A stretch of DNA of 64,000 nt from positions 200,106 through 264,105 of the forward strand of contig NZ_JACIFF010000002.1 in NCBI RefSeq assembly GCF_014197245.1. The letters are read 5' to 3'. Below, in pieces: positions 47,093 to 56,654 of the stretch. The first letter of the stretch is position 1; the number at the start of each line of letters is the position of its first letter. The notes under the pieces are model-generated. The model made no database searches. It was not told the DNA's origin and was given only the letters and a program-made list of their open reading frames with translations. Position numbers and translations under genes: made by a program. This DNA comes from Neolewinella aquimaris (GTDB lineage Bacteria > Bacteroidota > Bacteroidia > Chitinophagales > Saprospiraceae).

Positions 47093-47124
47093 GCAAAAAA
47101 TCATCGTATATTGATTCCTGCCAA

Positions 47125-49746
47125 ATGCGAATCCTTCTACTACTCATTCCCGTAGTCGTTGCTTCCTGTACCGAAGCCGATCCGCGCGTCAGCTTCAACG
47201 CCGACGTTCGCCCCATCCTTAACGCAAAGTGTGTCGGTTGCCACGGCGGGGTGAAGCAGGCGGGCGACCTCGGACTCATCTTTCGGGAGAACGCCCTTGG
47301 TGCGGTCGTGCCGGGACAACCGCGTCGCAGTGAACTGATCCGACGGGTCCGCCACGAAGATCCGGAAGTTCGGATGCCCTACGAAGCCCCTCCCCTCAGT
47401 GAAGCTGAGATACAAACCCTGGAACGCTGGATCGAGCAGGGAGCCGAGTGGGAAGACCACTGGGCCTACGAACCGCCCGTCCCCACTCCTCCCAGCAGTC
47501 CGGTACCCGACGGAGGGAATGAGATCGACGCTTACGTGGCGGATGCCTTGCTTGCTTCCGGAATTTCCCCGGCACCTGCGGCCCCGCCCGCGACCTTGTT
47601 GCGCCGGGTTTCGCTGGACCTTACGGGCCTGCCCCCCACGCCGGAAGAAATGGAAACGTTCCTGGCCGATCCGAGCGAAGCCGCCTATTCCCGCGCCGTG
47701 GACCGACTCCTTGCTTCCCCCCGCTACGGCGAGCACCGGGCGGCCGGCTGGCTCGACCTGGCCCGCTACGCTGACTCCCGCGGCTACGAACGCGACCGCC
47801 CCCGGACGATTTGGCCCTACCGCGACTGGGTGATCCGCGCCTTCAACGACGACATGCCCTTTGACCAGTTTACCGTGGAACAGCTGGCCGGAGATCTGCT
47901 GCCGAATCCCACCCCCGACCAGCTGATCGCCACCGCCTTCCACCGCAACACTCCGAGCAACGGGGAGGGCGGAACGAACAACGAGGAGTACCGGACGGTC
48001 AGCGTCATGGACCGCGTCAATACCACCTGGGAAGTTTGGCAGGGCACCACGATGGCCTGCGTGCAGTGCCACAGCCACCCCTACGACCCCATCCTCCACG
48101 AGGATTACTACAACTCCTTCGCTTTTTTCAACAATACGGCCGACCACGACCACGTGTGGGAACTACCCGCCGTACGCATCCCCTCGGCAGCACTTCGGGG
48201 GAAGATCGATAGTTTGCAAAACTGGGTGACCAGCTACGGCACCGACGCGGAGGCCGACTACTGGCTGCGCTTCCTGCAAACCCGCGAACCCATCGTGCGC
48301 CCCTACTATTTTGAAGATGTCGTAGGTGGTGTGTTTACCGACCGGGCCGACGAGGATTTTATGGTGATGCGTAGCGGAAATTCTTTCTTGCTTCCCACGA
48401 CTTCACTGGATAGTGTCGAAGCGCTGCACTTGCTCTCCGGCGACCGACGGGACTATGTGCTGGAGGTACGACTGGATGACTCGACGGGCGCGACCGTTGC
48501 GACCTACGATAGTCAACGGAAGCAAGGCAGTGGCCCCAAGATCATATCGTTGGACTCGGTACGGGGACGGCACCGCCTTTTCGTCACCGTAACGGGGGAG
48601 GAAAAGGACGTTCCCCTCACCAACATTTACGGCTTCTACTTCCAGGCCCGCCTTCCCGGAGCGGGACGTGATAATTACGCGGCAGTAAAGCAATACATCG
48701 CCGACCTTGCCGGGTCCCGTGATTCGGTGCAGGTACCTGTGCTGAGTGATCACCCTCCCGAAATGCAACGCACCACCCACCTGTTTGAGCGGGGCAACTG
48801 GTTGGTGCCGGGCAGAGTGCTCGACGGTGGCGTACCCGCAATCATGCCCCCGCTACCCGCCGGTCAGGAAAAGAACCGCCTGACCTTTGCCCGCTGGCTT
48901 ACCGCTCCGGAAAACCCCCTGACTGCCCGCGTGGCCGTCAACCGCATCTGGGGCGAGCTTTTCGGCACGGGGCTGGTAGCCACCCCCGAAGACTTTGGCA
49001 GCCAGGGCGCGATGCCCACCCACCCGGAATTGCTGGACTGGCTTGCCGTGCACTTCGCTACCGACCTAAAGTGGAGCACCAAACAACTGATCCGACTGAT
49101 CGTACACTCAAAGACGTACCGTCAGTCCTCCGCCGCCCGCCCGGAACTAGGGGACGATCCCTACAACCAACTGTTGGCCAGGGGACCCCGCAGTCGCCTC
49201 ACCGCCGAACAGCTCCGCGATCAGATGCTGGCCGTGTCGGGACTGCTGAGCGATAAGATGTACGGTCCGGGCGTCATGCCGCCGCAGCCGGACGGCCTCT
49301 GGGACCACATCCCCTACAGCGACATCAAGTGGGAGACCAGCGCGGGGGAAGACCGCTACCGCCGGGCCGTGTACACCTACCTGCGCCGCTCGGTCATCCA
49401 CCCCGGTCTGACCACCTTCGACGGCTCTAGCCGGGAAATCTGTCTGTCGCGTCGGACGGAAACCAACACGCCCCTGCAGGCACTGGCAACGCTAAACGAT
49501 CCGGCCTTCACCGAGGCCATGCATCACCTAGTGGGGGAGGTTCTGAATGAAACCGACGATCCAGCTTTGGCGGTCGACCGGCTGCACCGCCGCGTACTCT
49601 ACCGCCCCATCCGGGAAGGAGATCGGGAAGACCTGCTGCAACTATACCGGGAAGCCCTGCGGGAATACGACGGACGGCAGAAGGATGCCCTCTTCGTCGT
49701 TGCGAACGTCCTCTTCAACCTCGACGAATTCCTCACCAAGTCCTGA
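47125..49746 (+). CDS. Cytochrome-like DUF1549/DUF1553 (PSD1) lipoprotein
   Basis: An 873-residue lipoprotein (lipobox VVASC, near residue 15) with a planctomycete-type cytochrome c domain (CVGCH at about 37-41), a DUF1549 domain (LRRVSLDLTGLPPTPEEM, AGWLDLARYADSRGYERDRP) and a C-terminal DUF1553/PSD1 domain (TARVAVNRIWGELFGTGLV, RLTAEQLRDQMLAVSGLLS, ETNTPLQALATLNDP). Such proteins are typical of Planctomycetes and Verrucomicrobia and occur in some Bacteroidota; function is unknown but they are linked to polysaccharide breakdown. The ATG at 47125 begins the signal peptide. It is followed 3 bp later by the DUF1501 gene. Confidence 0.92.
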   Translation: MRILLLLIPVVVASCTEADPRVSFNADVRPILNAKCVGCHGGVKQAGDLGLIFRENALGAVVPGQPRRSELIRRVRHEDPEVRMPYEAPPLSEAEIQTLERWIEQGAEWEDHWAYEPPVPTPPSSPVPDGGNEIDAYVADALLASGISPAPAAPPATLLRRVSLDLTGLPPTPEEMETFLADPSEAAYSRAVDRLLASPRYGEHRAAGWLDLARYADSRGYERDRPRTIWPYRDWVIRAFNDDMPFDQFTVEQLAGDLLPNPTPDQLIATAFHRNTPSNGEGGTNNEEYRTVSVMDRVNTTWEVWQGTTMACVQCHSHPYDPILHEDYYNSFAFFNNTADHDHVWELPAVRIPSAALRGKIDSLQNWVTSYGTDAEADYWLRFLQTREPIVRPYYFEDVVGGVFTDRADEDFMVMRSGNSFLLPTTSLDSVEALHLLSGDRRDYVLEVRLDDSTGATVATYDSQRKQGSGPKIISLDSVRGRHRLFVTVTGEEKDVPLTNIYGFYFQARLPGAGRDNYAAVKQYIADLAGSRDSVQVPVLSDHPPEMQRTTHLFERGNWLVPGRVLDGGVPAIMPPLPAGQEKNRLTFARWLTAPENPLTARVAVNRIWGELFGTGLVATPEDFGSQGAMPTHPELLDWLAVHFATDLKWSTKQLIRLIVHSKTYRQSSAARPELGDDPYNQLLARGPRSRLTAEQLRDQMLAVSGLLSDKMYGPGVMPPQPDGLWDHIPYSDIKWETSAGEDRYRRAVYTYLRRSVIHPGLTTFDGSSREICLSRRTETNTPLQALATLNDPAFTEAMHHLVGEVLNETDDPALAVDRLHRRVLYRPIREGDREDLLQLYREALREYDGRQKDALFVVANVLFNLDEFLTKS

Positions 49747-49749
49747 CCC

Positions 49750-51222
49750 ATGCTGAAGCCGGAACAAGAAGCTTCCCTCCGTCTCGCCGAATTTAACAGC
49801 CGGCGTTTTTTTCTGCGGCAGTGTACGCTGGGACTGGGCGGTATCGCACTGGGTGGTTTACTGGGGTGCGGAGGGGAGCTGGCTACCTCACCCCAAACTC
49901 CGACGACCGCCACCTTGGGTCCGCTGGATCTGGCGCCCCACGCCCGGCGGGTGATCTACCTGCACATGGCCGGTGCCCCGAGCCAGCTGGAAACCTTCGA
50001 CTACAAGCCCGACCTAATCAAGCTACACGGTAAGGATTGTCCGCCGTCCCTCCTCGATGGCAAACGCTTTGCCTTCATCCAGGGAACACCGAAAATGCTC
50101 GGTCCCCAGGCGAATTTCGCGCAGCACGGGGAGAGCCGCGCCTGGGTGAGCGATCTGCTTCCCCACTTCAGCACGGTGGTCGACGAAGTAGCCTTCCTCC
50201 GTGCCGTGCACACCGAAGAGTTCAACCACGCCCCGGCACAGTTGCTGATGCATACGGGTAGTCCGCGTTTGGGCCGTCCGGCGATGGGATCGTGGGTCAC
50301 CTACGGACTGGGTTCGGACAACGAAAACCTCCCCGGCTTCATCGTGCTCACCTCCGGAGGCCGTGAACCCAGCGCCGGTAAAAAGCTGTGGAGCAGTGGT
50401 TTCCTGCCCTCGATCGAGCAGGGAGTTCAATGCCGAACGGAGGGCGATCCCATCCTTTACCTGAGCGATCCTAATCACATGTCGCGCGACCTCCGGGGAA
50501 AAAGCATCGAGGCCATTAACCGAATTAACCGACAGCAACATAAGGAGCTCGGCGATCCCGAGACCCTCACCCGCATCGCCCAGTACGAGATGGCCTTCAA
50601 AATGCAGGTTTCCGTCCCGGAAGTCATGGACATCAGCAAGGAGCCCGCCCACATCCACGAGATGTACGGAACCGAACCGGGCCGCGCATCCTTCGCCAAC
50701 AACTGCCTCATGGCCCGTCGCCTCGCCGAAGCCGACGTGCGGTTCATCCAGCTCTACGACTGGGGGTGGGACATGCACGGTACCAGCCGCGACACCAGCC
50801 TGGGCGAAGGCCTGGCCGATAAGTGCCGCGCGATCGACCGGCCCATGACCGCGCTGCTCCGCGACCTTAAACAGCGCGGCCTGCTCGAAGACACCCTCGT
50901 GGTGTGGGGCGGGGAATTCGGCCGGACGCCCATGCAGGAAAACCGGGGCGGCACTACCAATCCCTTCCTCGGCCGCGACCACCACGGGGAAGCCTTCACA
51001 ATGTGGATGGCCGGTGGCGGCATTCGGGGCGGCGCCAGCTACGGGCAAACCGACGCGATCGGCTATGCGGGAGTGAACGAACGTGCCCACATTCACGACG
51101 TGCAGGCCACCATCCTCAATCGCCTGGGGCTCGACCACGAAAAGCTCACCTACCCCTTTCAGGGACGCAATTTCCGGCTGACGGACGTGGCGGGAGAGGC
51201 CATTACCCCCCTATTCGGTTAA
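49750..51222 (+). CDS. DUF1501 secreted protein
   Basis: A 490-residue protein of the DUF1501 family, usual partner of DUF1549/DUF1553 proteins. The N-terminus has a twin-arginine signal (SRRFFLRQ at about residues 17-24) followed by a hydrophobic segment with a possible lipobox (GLLGC). Domain-typical stretches are VIYLHMAGAPSQLETFDYKP, WVVWGGEFGRTP-like DTLVVWGGEFGRTPMQ and GRDHHGEAFTMWMAGGG. The fold is sulfatase/alkaline-phosphatase-like, so Asp/His metal ligands are expected; the reaction is unknown. It is in one operon with the preceding gene. Confidence 0.92.
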   Translation: MLKPEQEASLRLAEFNSRRFFLRQCTLGLGGIALGGLLGCGGELATSPQTPTTATLGPLDLAPHARRVIYLHMAGAPSQLETFDYKPDLIKLHGKDCPPSLLDGKRFAFIQGTPKMLGPQANFAQHGESRAWVSDLLPHFSTVVDEVAFLRAVHTEEFNHAPAQLLMHTGSPRLGRPAMGSWVTYGLGSDNENLPGFIVLTSGGREPSAGKKLWSSGFLPSIEQGVQCRTEGDPILYLSDPNHMSRDLRGKSIEAINRINRQQHKELGDPETLTRIAQYEMAFKMQVSVPEVMDISKEPAHIHEMYGTEPGRASFANNCLMARRLAEADVRFIQLYDWGWDMHGTSRDTSLGEGLADKCRAIDRPMTALLRDLKQRGLLEDTLVVWGGEFGRTPMQENRGGTTNPFLGRDHHGEAFTMWMAGGGIRGGASYGQTDAIGYAGVNERAHIHDVQATILNRLGLDHEKLTYPFQGRNFRLTDVAGEAITPLFG

Positions 51223-51237
51223 TGAGGGTAGCGTAAG

Positions 51238-52269
51238 TCAGGACCCAAGCTTTTTCCGGCCCAATTTTGCGAAAGCGCGCGCCGCCCGTCCGAATTTTTC
51301 CATGCGCTCATCGCGGGTGCTTCCCTTCACGTATCGCTGGTAGAGCTGTTGCGCGATCACGGCGGTCTTAAAGCAGGCGAAGGCTTCGTACCAGGGCATA
51401 CGGTCGAGGGACAGGCCGGTGAATTCCGCGTACTTATCCTTTAGGTAGTGCTTACCGGGCCAGTTGCCGTCCAGCAGTTTGATGGGCATGTCGGCGGCAT
51501 CCATATCCGGATCGGGCCAGAAGCTGAGGGTGCCCGCCAGGTCGACCAGCGGATCGCCCAGGGTAGCCATATCCCAGTCGAACACCGAGCTTACCCGGTC
51601 GGGCTCGCCGGGCTGAAACTGGCAGTTGTCGAACTTCAGGTCACCGTGTACGATTGAAACGCGCTGCGGGGCGGGGACGTCCACGGGAAGGCTCGTCTTC
51701 AGGAACTCCATATCCTCGTTTTCCTCCGTTTTGGAAAGTTCCCATCGCTTTGACCAGCCCTTTAGTTGTCTAACGACAAACCCCTCAGGCTTACCGAGTT
51801 CTTCCAAATTAGCTTTATCCACATCAACCCGGTGTAAATCGCCCATCACCCGTACGAGTGCGTCCGTTAGCCGCTGCTCCACCCGCTGAATTTCCCTGAA
51901 CGTATCCGGCAAAGCGTAGCGAACCACCGTGCCGTGGCGTCGCTCCATCACAACGAAATCGGCCCCAATAACTTCGTGATTCGTACAGAGCAGGAGGGCG
52001 CGGGGCGCAGGAGCAAAGTGATCGGGCAAGCGCGATAGGATACGGTATTCCCGCTGCATGTCGTGGGCGCCCGGCGCGATCTTACCGAAGGGTGGCCTGC
52101 GCAAGACGAGGTCCGTATCCCCGAAGGCGAGCTGGTAAGTCAGGTTGGCGTGGCCGCCGTGGAATTGGGTGACGGTTAGCGGTCCGGTCAGCTCCGGAAG
52201 GTGGTGACGTAGATAGGGTTCGAGACGCTCGAGCGGCAGTTCTTCGCCGGGGCGAATGGGGGCGGGCAT
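51238..52269 (-). CDS. APH-family kinase, ACAD10/11 N-terminal-like
   Basis: A 343-residue kinase-fold protein of the aminoglycoside phosphotransferase family. The catalytic loop is VHGDLKFDNCQF (HGDxxxxN) and the metal-binding site FDWDMATLGDP. This group corresponds to the N-terminal half of animal ACAD10/ACAD11 and to LvaA of Pseudomonas, which phosphorylate 4-hydroxyacyl-CoAs for removal of the hydroxyl. An ACAD10/11-like dehydrogenase lies 8 kb away at 42342-43553. Antibiotic modification is not expected. The substrate assignment is inference from family. Confidence 0.88.
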   Translation of the reverse strand: MPAPIRPGEELPLERLEPYLRHHLPELTGPLTVTQFHGGHANLTYQLAFGDTDLVLRRPPFGKIAPGAHDMQREYRILSRLPDHFAPAPRALLLCTNHEVIGADFVVMERRHGTVVRYALPDTFREIQRVEQRLTDALVRVMGDLHRVDVDKANLEELGKPEGFVVRQLKGWSKRWELSKTEENEDMEFLKTSLPVDVPAPQRVSIVHGDLKFDNCQFQPGEPDRVSSVFDWDMATLGDPLVDLAGTLSFWPDPDMDAADMPIKLLDGNWPGKHYLKDKYAEFTGLSLDRMPWYEAFACFKTAVIAQQLYQRYVKGSTRDERMEKFGRAARAFAKLGRKKLGS

Positions 52270-52288
52270 GGGTTAGTGACTTTACCGG

Positions 52289-52296
52289 CCAAGCTA
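52289..52296 (-). promoter_or_regulatory. Candidate -7 box (TAGCTTGG) for the APH-family kinase
   Basis: TAGCTTGG on the minus strand lies 19 bases upstream of the ATG at 52269. It matches TAnnTTTG less well than others. No -33 box is evident. Confidence 0.25.
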
Positions 52297-52344
52297 GTGA
52301 AAAGTCGTCACCACTGCGGTGAATAGCCTTAGGTACAGCGGACC

Positions 52345-52998
52345 CTACAATTCCCCCGCAATCTCTTCCATAACTGAGGTGGCCATTCGCGCAAGTTCGC
52401 TCTCGTACTGGGAGAGGTAGAACCAGGTAAATTTCTTGGTGGATTTCCACACGTTGCGCACCGGCACATCGGCGTTAAGGGCCAGGGCGGACCCGGTAGC
52501 TACCGACTCATCGCCATCGACCAGGCGGTAGGAGACGTGAAGATCGCCGCCCGCCGGAATGATGGCCTCCAGGCTACTGGTACTATAGGCGACGAGTAGG
52601 ATGACCGTACTGCCCCGGTTGGTATACTGAAAACCCGATGGGTGCGCATCGATGGTGATTTCCAGTTTTCGATTGTCGCCGATCCGCTGCTGGAGGTTCA
52701 GACTGTCCGCGGCACGCTGCATTGCGTTGCGGAGCACTTTTCCGGAGTAGTCCGGGCTCACGTCGCAGTCCAGGGTACCGTTCCAGCCCCAGTAGAGTAT
52801 GGCGGGGATGAATGAATTCTTCACGGTCCTGACCTTCGTTGCCGGATCACCCGACGGCACCCGGACGCTGAGCCATTCCTGCTGGGAAGTATACGCTACT
52901 TCCGTTGCTTTTTGGTTGACCAGGGAGGCGTACTTGTCTGCACTGACGCCACCTGAGAGCAAGAGGGCGAGCAGCAGACCGGAGGTAAATTTCATCAT
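52345..52998 (-). CDS. Secreted protein of unknown function
   Basis: A 217-residue exported protein starting at one of two adjacent ATGs (52998 or 52995), with a signal peptide ending near GGVSAD (about residue 21). I do not recognise a domain. The mature part has mixed beta strands (LEITIDAHPSGFQ, STVILLVAYS) and a conserved-looking YWGWNGTLDCDVSPDYS stretch. It lies 75 bp upstream of the kinase in the same orientation, so it could be cotranscribed, but the roles are not obviously linked. Confidence 0.6.
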   Translation of the reverse strand: MMKFTSGLLLALLLSGGVSADKYASLVNQKATEVAYTSQQEWLSVRVPSGDPATKVRTVKNSFIPAILYWGWNGTLDCDVSPDYSGKVLRNAMQRAADSLNLQQRIGDNRKLEITIDAHPSGFQYTNRGSTVILLVAYSTSSLEAIIPAGGDLHVSYRLVDGDESVATGSALALNADVPVRNVWKSTKKFTWFYLSQYESELARMATSVMEEIAGEL

Positions 52999-53155
52999 AA
53001 AAGCTGTTCGACCTTGGTGGTGATTGATGTAAATTTAACGGGGTTCGATCGAATAATTGCCCGCCGGGATAAATAATTAACGGGGACGCCAAAATCCCGA
53101 ACGACGGTCAGAACTGCCTCTCCCGCCAGCGGTTGATCATGTAAATAATAATGCA

Positions 53156-53653
53156 ATGACGCGGCCCAAAACGCTTTATGCCTTTAACGAATATTCCGTT
53201 GCCGCTCGGTGGCGGGTAGTCGACGATATCGTCATGGGCGGCCGCTCCGAGGGCCACTTCGCCATCACGAAAGAGAAGCACGGTCGCTACTTTGGCAAGG
53301 TATCGCTGGACAACGGCGGCGGGTTTTCCTCCGTACGTCATGCCTTCGTTCCGAGTGTGGATACCAGCACCAATTCTCGCGTACTCCTTCGGTTGAAGGG
53401 CGACGGTAGCCCCTACCAGTTCCGCGTGCGGCCGACGGCCGAACAGAAGTACAGTTACACCTACGCGTTTCCGACTACGGGCGACTGGGAGGTGATCGAC
53501 ATTCCCTTCTCCGCCATGTATCCGGTGTACCGGGGCAACCGGCTGGAGCAACCCAACTTCGACGGCCGGCAGATCGCGGAGATCGCTTTTCTGATCAACA
53601 ACGGCAAAGCGCAGTCTTTCCAACTCCTGCTCGACCGCATCGAACTGGTGTAA
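53156..53653 (+). CDS. CIA30 family protein (first copy)
   Basis: A 165-residue protein that is almost entirely a CIA30 domain, a jelly-roll fold named after a mitochondrial complex I assembly factor. Key stretches are WRVVDDIVMGGRS, SLDNGGGFSSVRHAF and LLRLKGDGSPYQFRVR. No signal peptide is visible, so it is probably cytoplasmic. In bacteria these proteins may bind carbohydrate-like ligands; the function is unknown. A paralogue lies at 56655-57209. The antiporter gene starts 21 bp downstream. Confidence 0.88.
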   Translation: MTRPKTLYAFNEYSVAARWRVVDDIVMGGRSEGHFAITKEKHGRYFGKVSLDNGGGFSSVRHAFVPSVDTSTNSRVLLRLKGDGSPYQFRVRPTAEQKYSYTYAFPTTGDWEVIDIPFSAMYPVYRGNRLEQPNFDGRQIAEIAFLINNGKAQSFQLLLDRIELV

Positions 53654-53674
53654 TCATTCCCCGACCCTATCCCG

Positions 53675-55819
53675 ATGACGCTCTACTTGGAGATTACCGC
53701 TTCCCTACCCCTCACGGATCCGGTAGTCAAGTTTCTGTTGATCCTGCTGATCATCCTGATCGTCCCGCTGCTGCTGAACAAGGTCAGGATTCCGCACCTG
53801 CTGGGACTCATTATTGCGGGGGCCGTCATAGGGCCGAACGGATTTAATCTGATGGAGCGGGACAGCGGCATCATACTGTCCGGTACGGCGGGCCTGCTTT
53901 ATATCATGTTCCTGGCGGGCTTGGAGATCGACCTGGCGGACTTTAAGAAAAACAGCCGCAAGAGTGTCGTCTTCGGCATGTACACCTTTCTAATCCCGAT
54001 GGGGGTGGGGATTCTGGCGGGCATTTATGTACTCAAGTTTTCCGTGCCTACGTCCGTGCTGCTGGCCAGTATGTTTGCTTCCCACACCCTGATCGCTTAT
54101 CCGATGGTCAGTCGCCTGGGGGTTGCAAAGAACCGGGCCGTAAACATCGCGGTCGGTGGTACGGTGATCACCGACGTGCTGGCGCTGCTAGTGCTGGCCG
54201 TTATCGTTGGCATGAATGCCGGAGAAGTTACCCCGGTTTTCTGGGTCAGGATGGGCGCATCGATCGTCGCCTTCGGTGGCTTTGTGTTATTCGGGTTCCC
54301 CCTCATCGGCCGCTGGTTTTTGAAGCGTTTCGACGACAATGTCTCGCAGTACATCTTCGTGCTGGCCATGGTATTCTTCGGGGCTGCTTTGGCGGAGCTG
54401 GCGGGCATCGAGCCGATCATCGGTGCGTTCCTTGCCGGCTTGGGGCTTAACCGGCTCATTCCGCTAACCTCCCCGCTGATGAATCGGATCGAATTTGTCG
54501 GCAACGCGATCTTCATTCCCTTCTTTTTGATCGGCGTAGGCATGCTCATTGACTACCGGGCCTTTACCTCCGATCCGGCGACCATTCGGGTGGCCATGGT
54601 GATGACGGCCGTGGCAACCGCTTCCAAGTTTGCGGCCGCCTGGCTTACCCAGCAAACCTTCCGATTTACGGTAGACGAGCGGCGGCTCATCTTCGGACTG
54701 AGCAACGCCCAGGCGGCAGCCACCCTGGCCGCGGTGCTGGTCGGTTACAATACCATCATCGGACAAGCGGACGGGGGAGAGCCCATCCGCCTGCTCAACG
54801 AGAACGTCCTCAACGGCACCATTCTGATGATCCTGATCACCTGCACAACCGCCTCGCTCGTTGCCCAGAAGGGAGCCCGCAACCTGGCCCGTACGGAAGA
54901 ACAGTCGGTGCCAACCCATGATTCTATCCCCCGTGAGCGTATCCTGATTCCCGTCAGCAACCAAGACACGACGGATGAGCTCATCAATCTGGGCGTGACC
55001 ATCAAACAGGATAAAACGGGGGGGCAATTGTATGCCCTCAGCGTTGTCGATCACGATGTGGAAGATCCATCCGCGGAGGCACGCGCCAAGAAAATTCTCC
55101 ACCGGGCGGCGGTAACAGCTTCGGCCACCGACAATAAGCTGTTGGAGTTGCTGCGCTATGACCTGAGCATCGTAAACGGCATCACCAGCGTCGTCAAGGA
55201 GCACCGCATGACCGACCTGATCATGGGCCTCCACGTCACCAAGGGCATCTCCGACACCTTTCTCGGACACCTGACGGAAGGCATTCTAACGCGCTGCAAC
55301 ATCACTACCCTCCTCTACAAGCCGGCCCAGCCCTTTGCTACCATCAAACGCCACTTGATCATACTCCCCGCCCGGGCCGAGCAGGAACCCGGCTTCCAGT
55401 CCTGGCTGGCCAAGGTGTGGAACATCGGTCGAAACTCCGGTGCCCGCATGGTTTTTTACGGACCGTCCGCAAGCCTGGCCCCCGTAAGGGAACTCAACCT
55501 TACCATGCCAATCGACGCCGCATTCACTGAGTTTGACGACTGGAACGACTTCCTCATTCTGTCCCGCGACTTCACCCCCAATGACAACCTGATCCTGATC
55601 ATGAGTCGCACCGGTCAGCCGTCCTTTCAGCGGAGCATGCAGCGGATTCCTCATTACCTGAATAAGTACTTTCAGTCGTACAGCTTCATCATCATCTACC
55701 CCATGCAGGAGGGCGTCGAGGATTCTCCGGCGGTTGCCTTCCGCGACCCGAGCCTTACCGCCCCGCTCAAGAGCTTCAATAAATTAGGAAAGTCCATCGC
55801 CGGTGTGCTGAAAAGGTGA
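53675..55819 (+). CDS. Cation:proton antiporter (CPA2) with UspA-like C-terminus
   Basis: A 714-residue membrane protein with about 12 transmembrane segments (20-400) of the Kef/NapA-type monovalent cation:H+ antiporter family, followed by a cytoplasmic region (about 410-714) containing two stretches that resemble universal-stress-protein domains (RILIPVSNQDTTDELINLG and HLIILPARAEQEPG). LAGLEIDLADFKKN and the GVGMLIDYRAF segment are typical of the family. It would exchange Na+ or K+ for H+; the UspA-like tail probably senses nucleotide or energy state. Confidence 0.9.
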   Translation: MTLYLEITASLPLTDPVVKFLLILLIILIVPLLLNKVRIPHLLGLIIAGAVIGPNGFNLMERDSGIILSGTAGLLYIMFLAGLEIDLADFKKNSRKSVVFGMYTFLIPMGVGILAGIYVLKFSVPTSVLLASMFASHTLIAYPMVSRLGVAKNRAVNIAVGGTVITDVLALLVLAVIVGMNAGEVTPVFWVRMGASIVAFGGFVLFGFPLIGRWFLKRFDDNVSQYIFVLAMVFFGAALAELAGIEPIIGAFLAGLGLNRLIPLTSPLMNRIEFVGNAIFIPFFLIGVGMLIDYRAFTSDPATIRVAMVMTAVATASKFAAAWLTQQTFRFTVDERRLIFGLSNAQAAATLAAVLVGYNTIIGQADGGEPIRLLNENVLNGTILMILITCTTASLVAQKGARNLARTEEQSVPTHDSIPRERILIPVSNQDTTDELINLGVTIKQDKTGGQLYALSVVDHDVEDPSAEARAKKILHRAAVTASATDNKLLELLRYDLSIVNGITSVVKEHRMTDLIMGLHVTKGISDTFLGHLTEGILTRCNITTLLYKPAQPFATIKRHLIILPARAEQEPGFQSWLAKVWNIGRNSGARMVFYGPSASLAPVRELNLTMPIDAAFTEFDDWNDFLILSRDFTPNDNLILIMSRTGQPSFQRSMQRIPHYLNKYFQSYSFIIIYPMQEGVEDSPAVAFRDPSLTAPLKSFNKLGKSIAGVLKR

Positions 55820-55877
55820 GGGTGGGCTGCGTAAAGTGCGGCAGAATGGTTTACTTCATGGCAAAATCCAGCTTATC

Positions 55878-56609
55878 GTGCGCTTCTCTTTATCAGGTAA
55901 AACGGCCATCGTCACGGGTGGGGGAAGCGGGATCGGCCACGCCATTGTCGAGGCGCTCACGGAGCAAGGAGCCACCGTGCATATCCTCGATCTCGCTGGG
56001 GAAGGACCGTACACCCACCACTGCGACGTTACCCAACAGGATCAGGTCAAGCAGGTGGTCGACAGCATTGCCCGGGGCGGGCGCATCGACATCCTGATCA
56101 ATAACGCCGGTATCGGTTTCGTCGGAAACCTGGAGCAGACCACCGAGGAGGACCTGGACCGGCTGTACGCCGTAAACATCAAGGGGGTATACAACTGCGC
56201 CCTGGCCTGCGTGCCGCACATGAAAGCGCACGGTGGGGTAATTCTTAACATGGCCTCCATCGGCAGCAGCGTTGCCCTGGCCGATCGCTTTGCCTATTCC
56301 ATGAGTAAGGGCGCCGTACTTACCATGACCTACTCCATCGCCAAGGACTACCTGGCGTATGGCATTCGGTGCAACAGCATCTCGCCGGCAAGGGTACACA
56401 CTTCCTTCGTAGACAACTTTATCGCCAAAAACTACCCCGGCCGCGAGGAGGAGATGTTCGCCAAGCTCGCGGCATCCCAACCCATCGGCCGCATGGCCCA
56501 ACCCCGGGAGGTAGCGGATCTGGCCGTTTACCTGTGTTCCGACGAGGCGGCCTTTGCTACGGGAACGGATTTCCCAATCGATGGTGGGTTCATCAAGTTG
56601 AACGGGTGA
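55878..56609 (+). CDS. SDR family oxidoreductase
   Basis: A 243-residue classical short-chain dehydrogenase with VTGGGSGIGHAIVEAL, NNAGIG, and catalytic YSMSKGAV. The N-terminus is set at GTG 55878 (VRFSLSGKTAIVTGG), which places the cofactor motif at the usual distance; the frame is open to a GTG at 55836. The C-terminal TGTDFPIDGGFIKL is standard. The acidic turn HILDLAG after strand two suggests NAD. The substrate is unknown. It lies between the antiporter and a CIA30 gene, a pairing of interest because SDR and CIA30 domains are fused in some cyanobacterial and plant proteins. Confidence 0.88.
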   Translation: MRFSLSGKTAIVTGGGSGIGHAIVEALTEQGATVHILDLAGEGPYTHHCDVTQQDQVKQVVDSIARGGRIDILINNAGIGFVGNLEQTTEEDLDRLYAVNIKGVYNCALACVPHMKAHGGVILNMASIGSSVALADRFAYSMSKGAVLTMTYSIAKDYLAYGIRCNSISPARVHTSFVDNFIAKNYPGREEEMFAKLAASQPIGRMAQPREVADLAVYLCSDEAAFATGTDFPIDGGFIKLNG

Positions 56610-56654
56610 GGTAATTATTGTGGAACACGGCATCGGCTGAGCGGTTAGCATGGT

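Noticed and set aside
46783-47124. N-terminal extension of the cytochrome-DUF1549 protein
   Set aside because: It would overlap the NrtR-like gene in another frame and precede the lipoprotein signal peptide.
51238-52269. Aminoglycoside resistance kinase
   Set aside because: The sequence belongs with the ACAD10/11-type kinases and lies near acyl-CoA enzymes.
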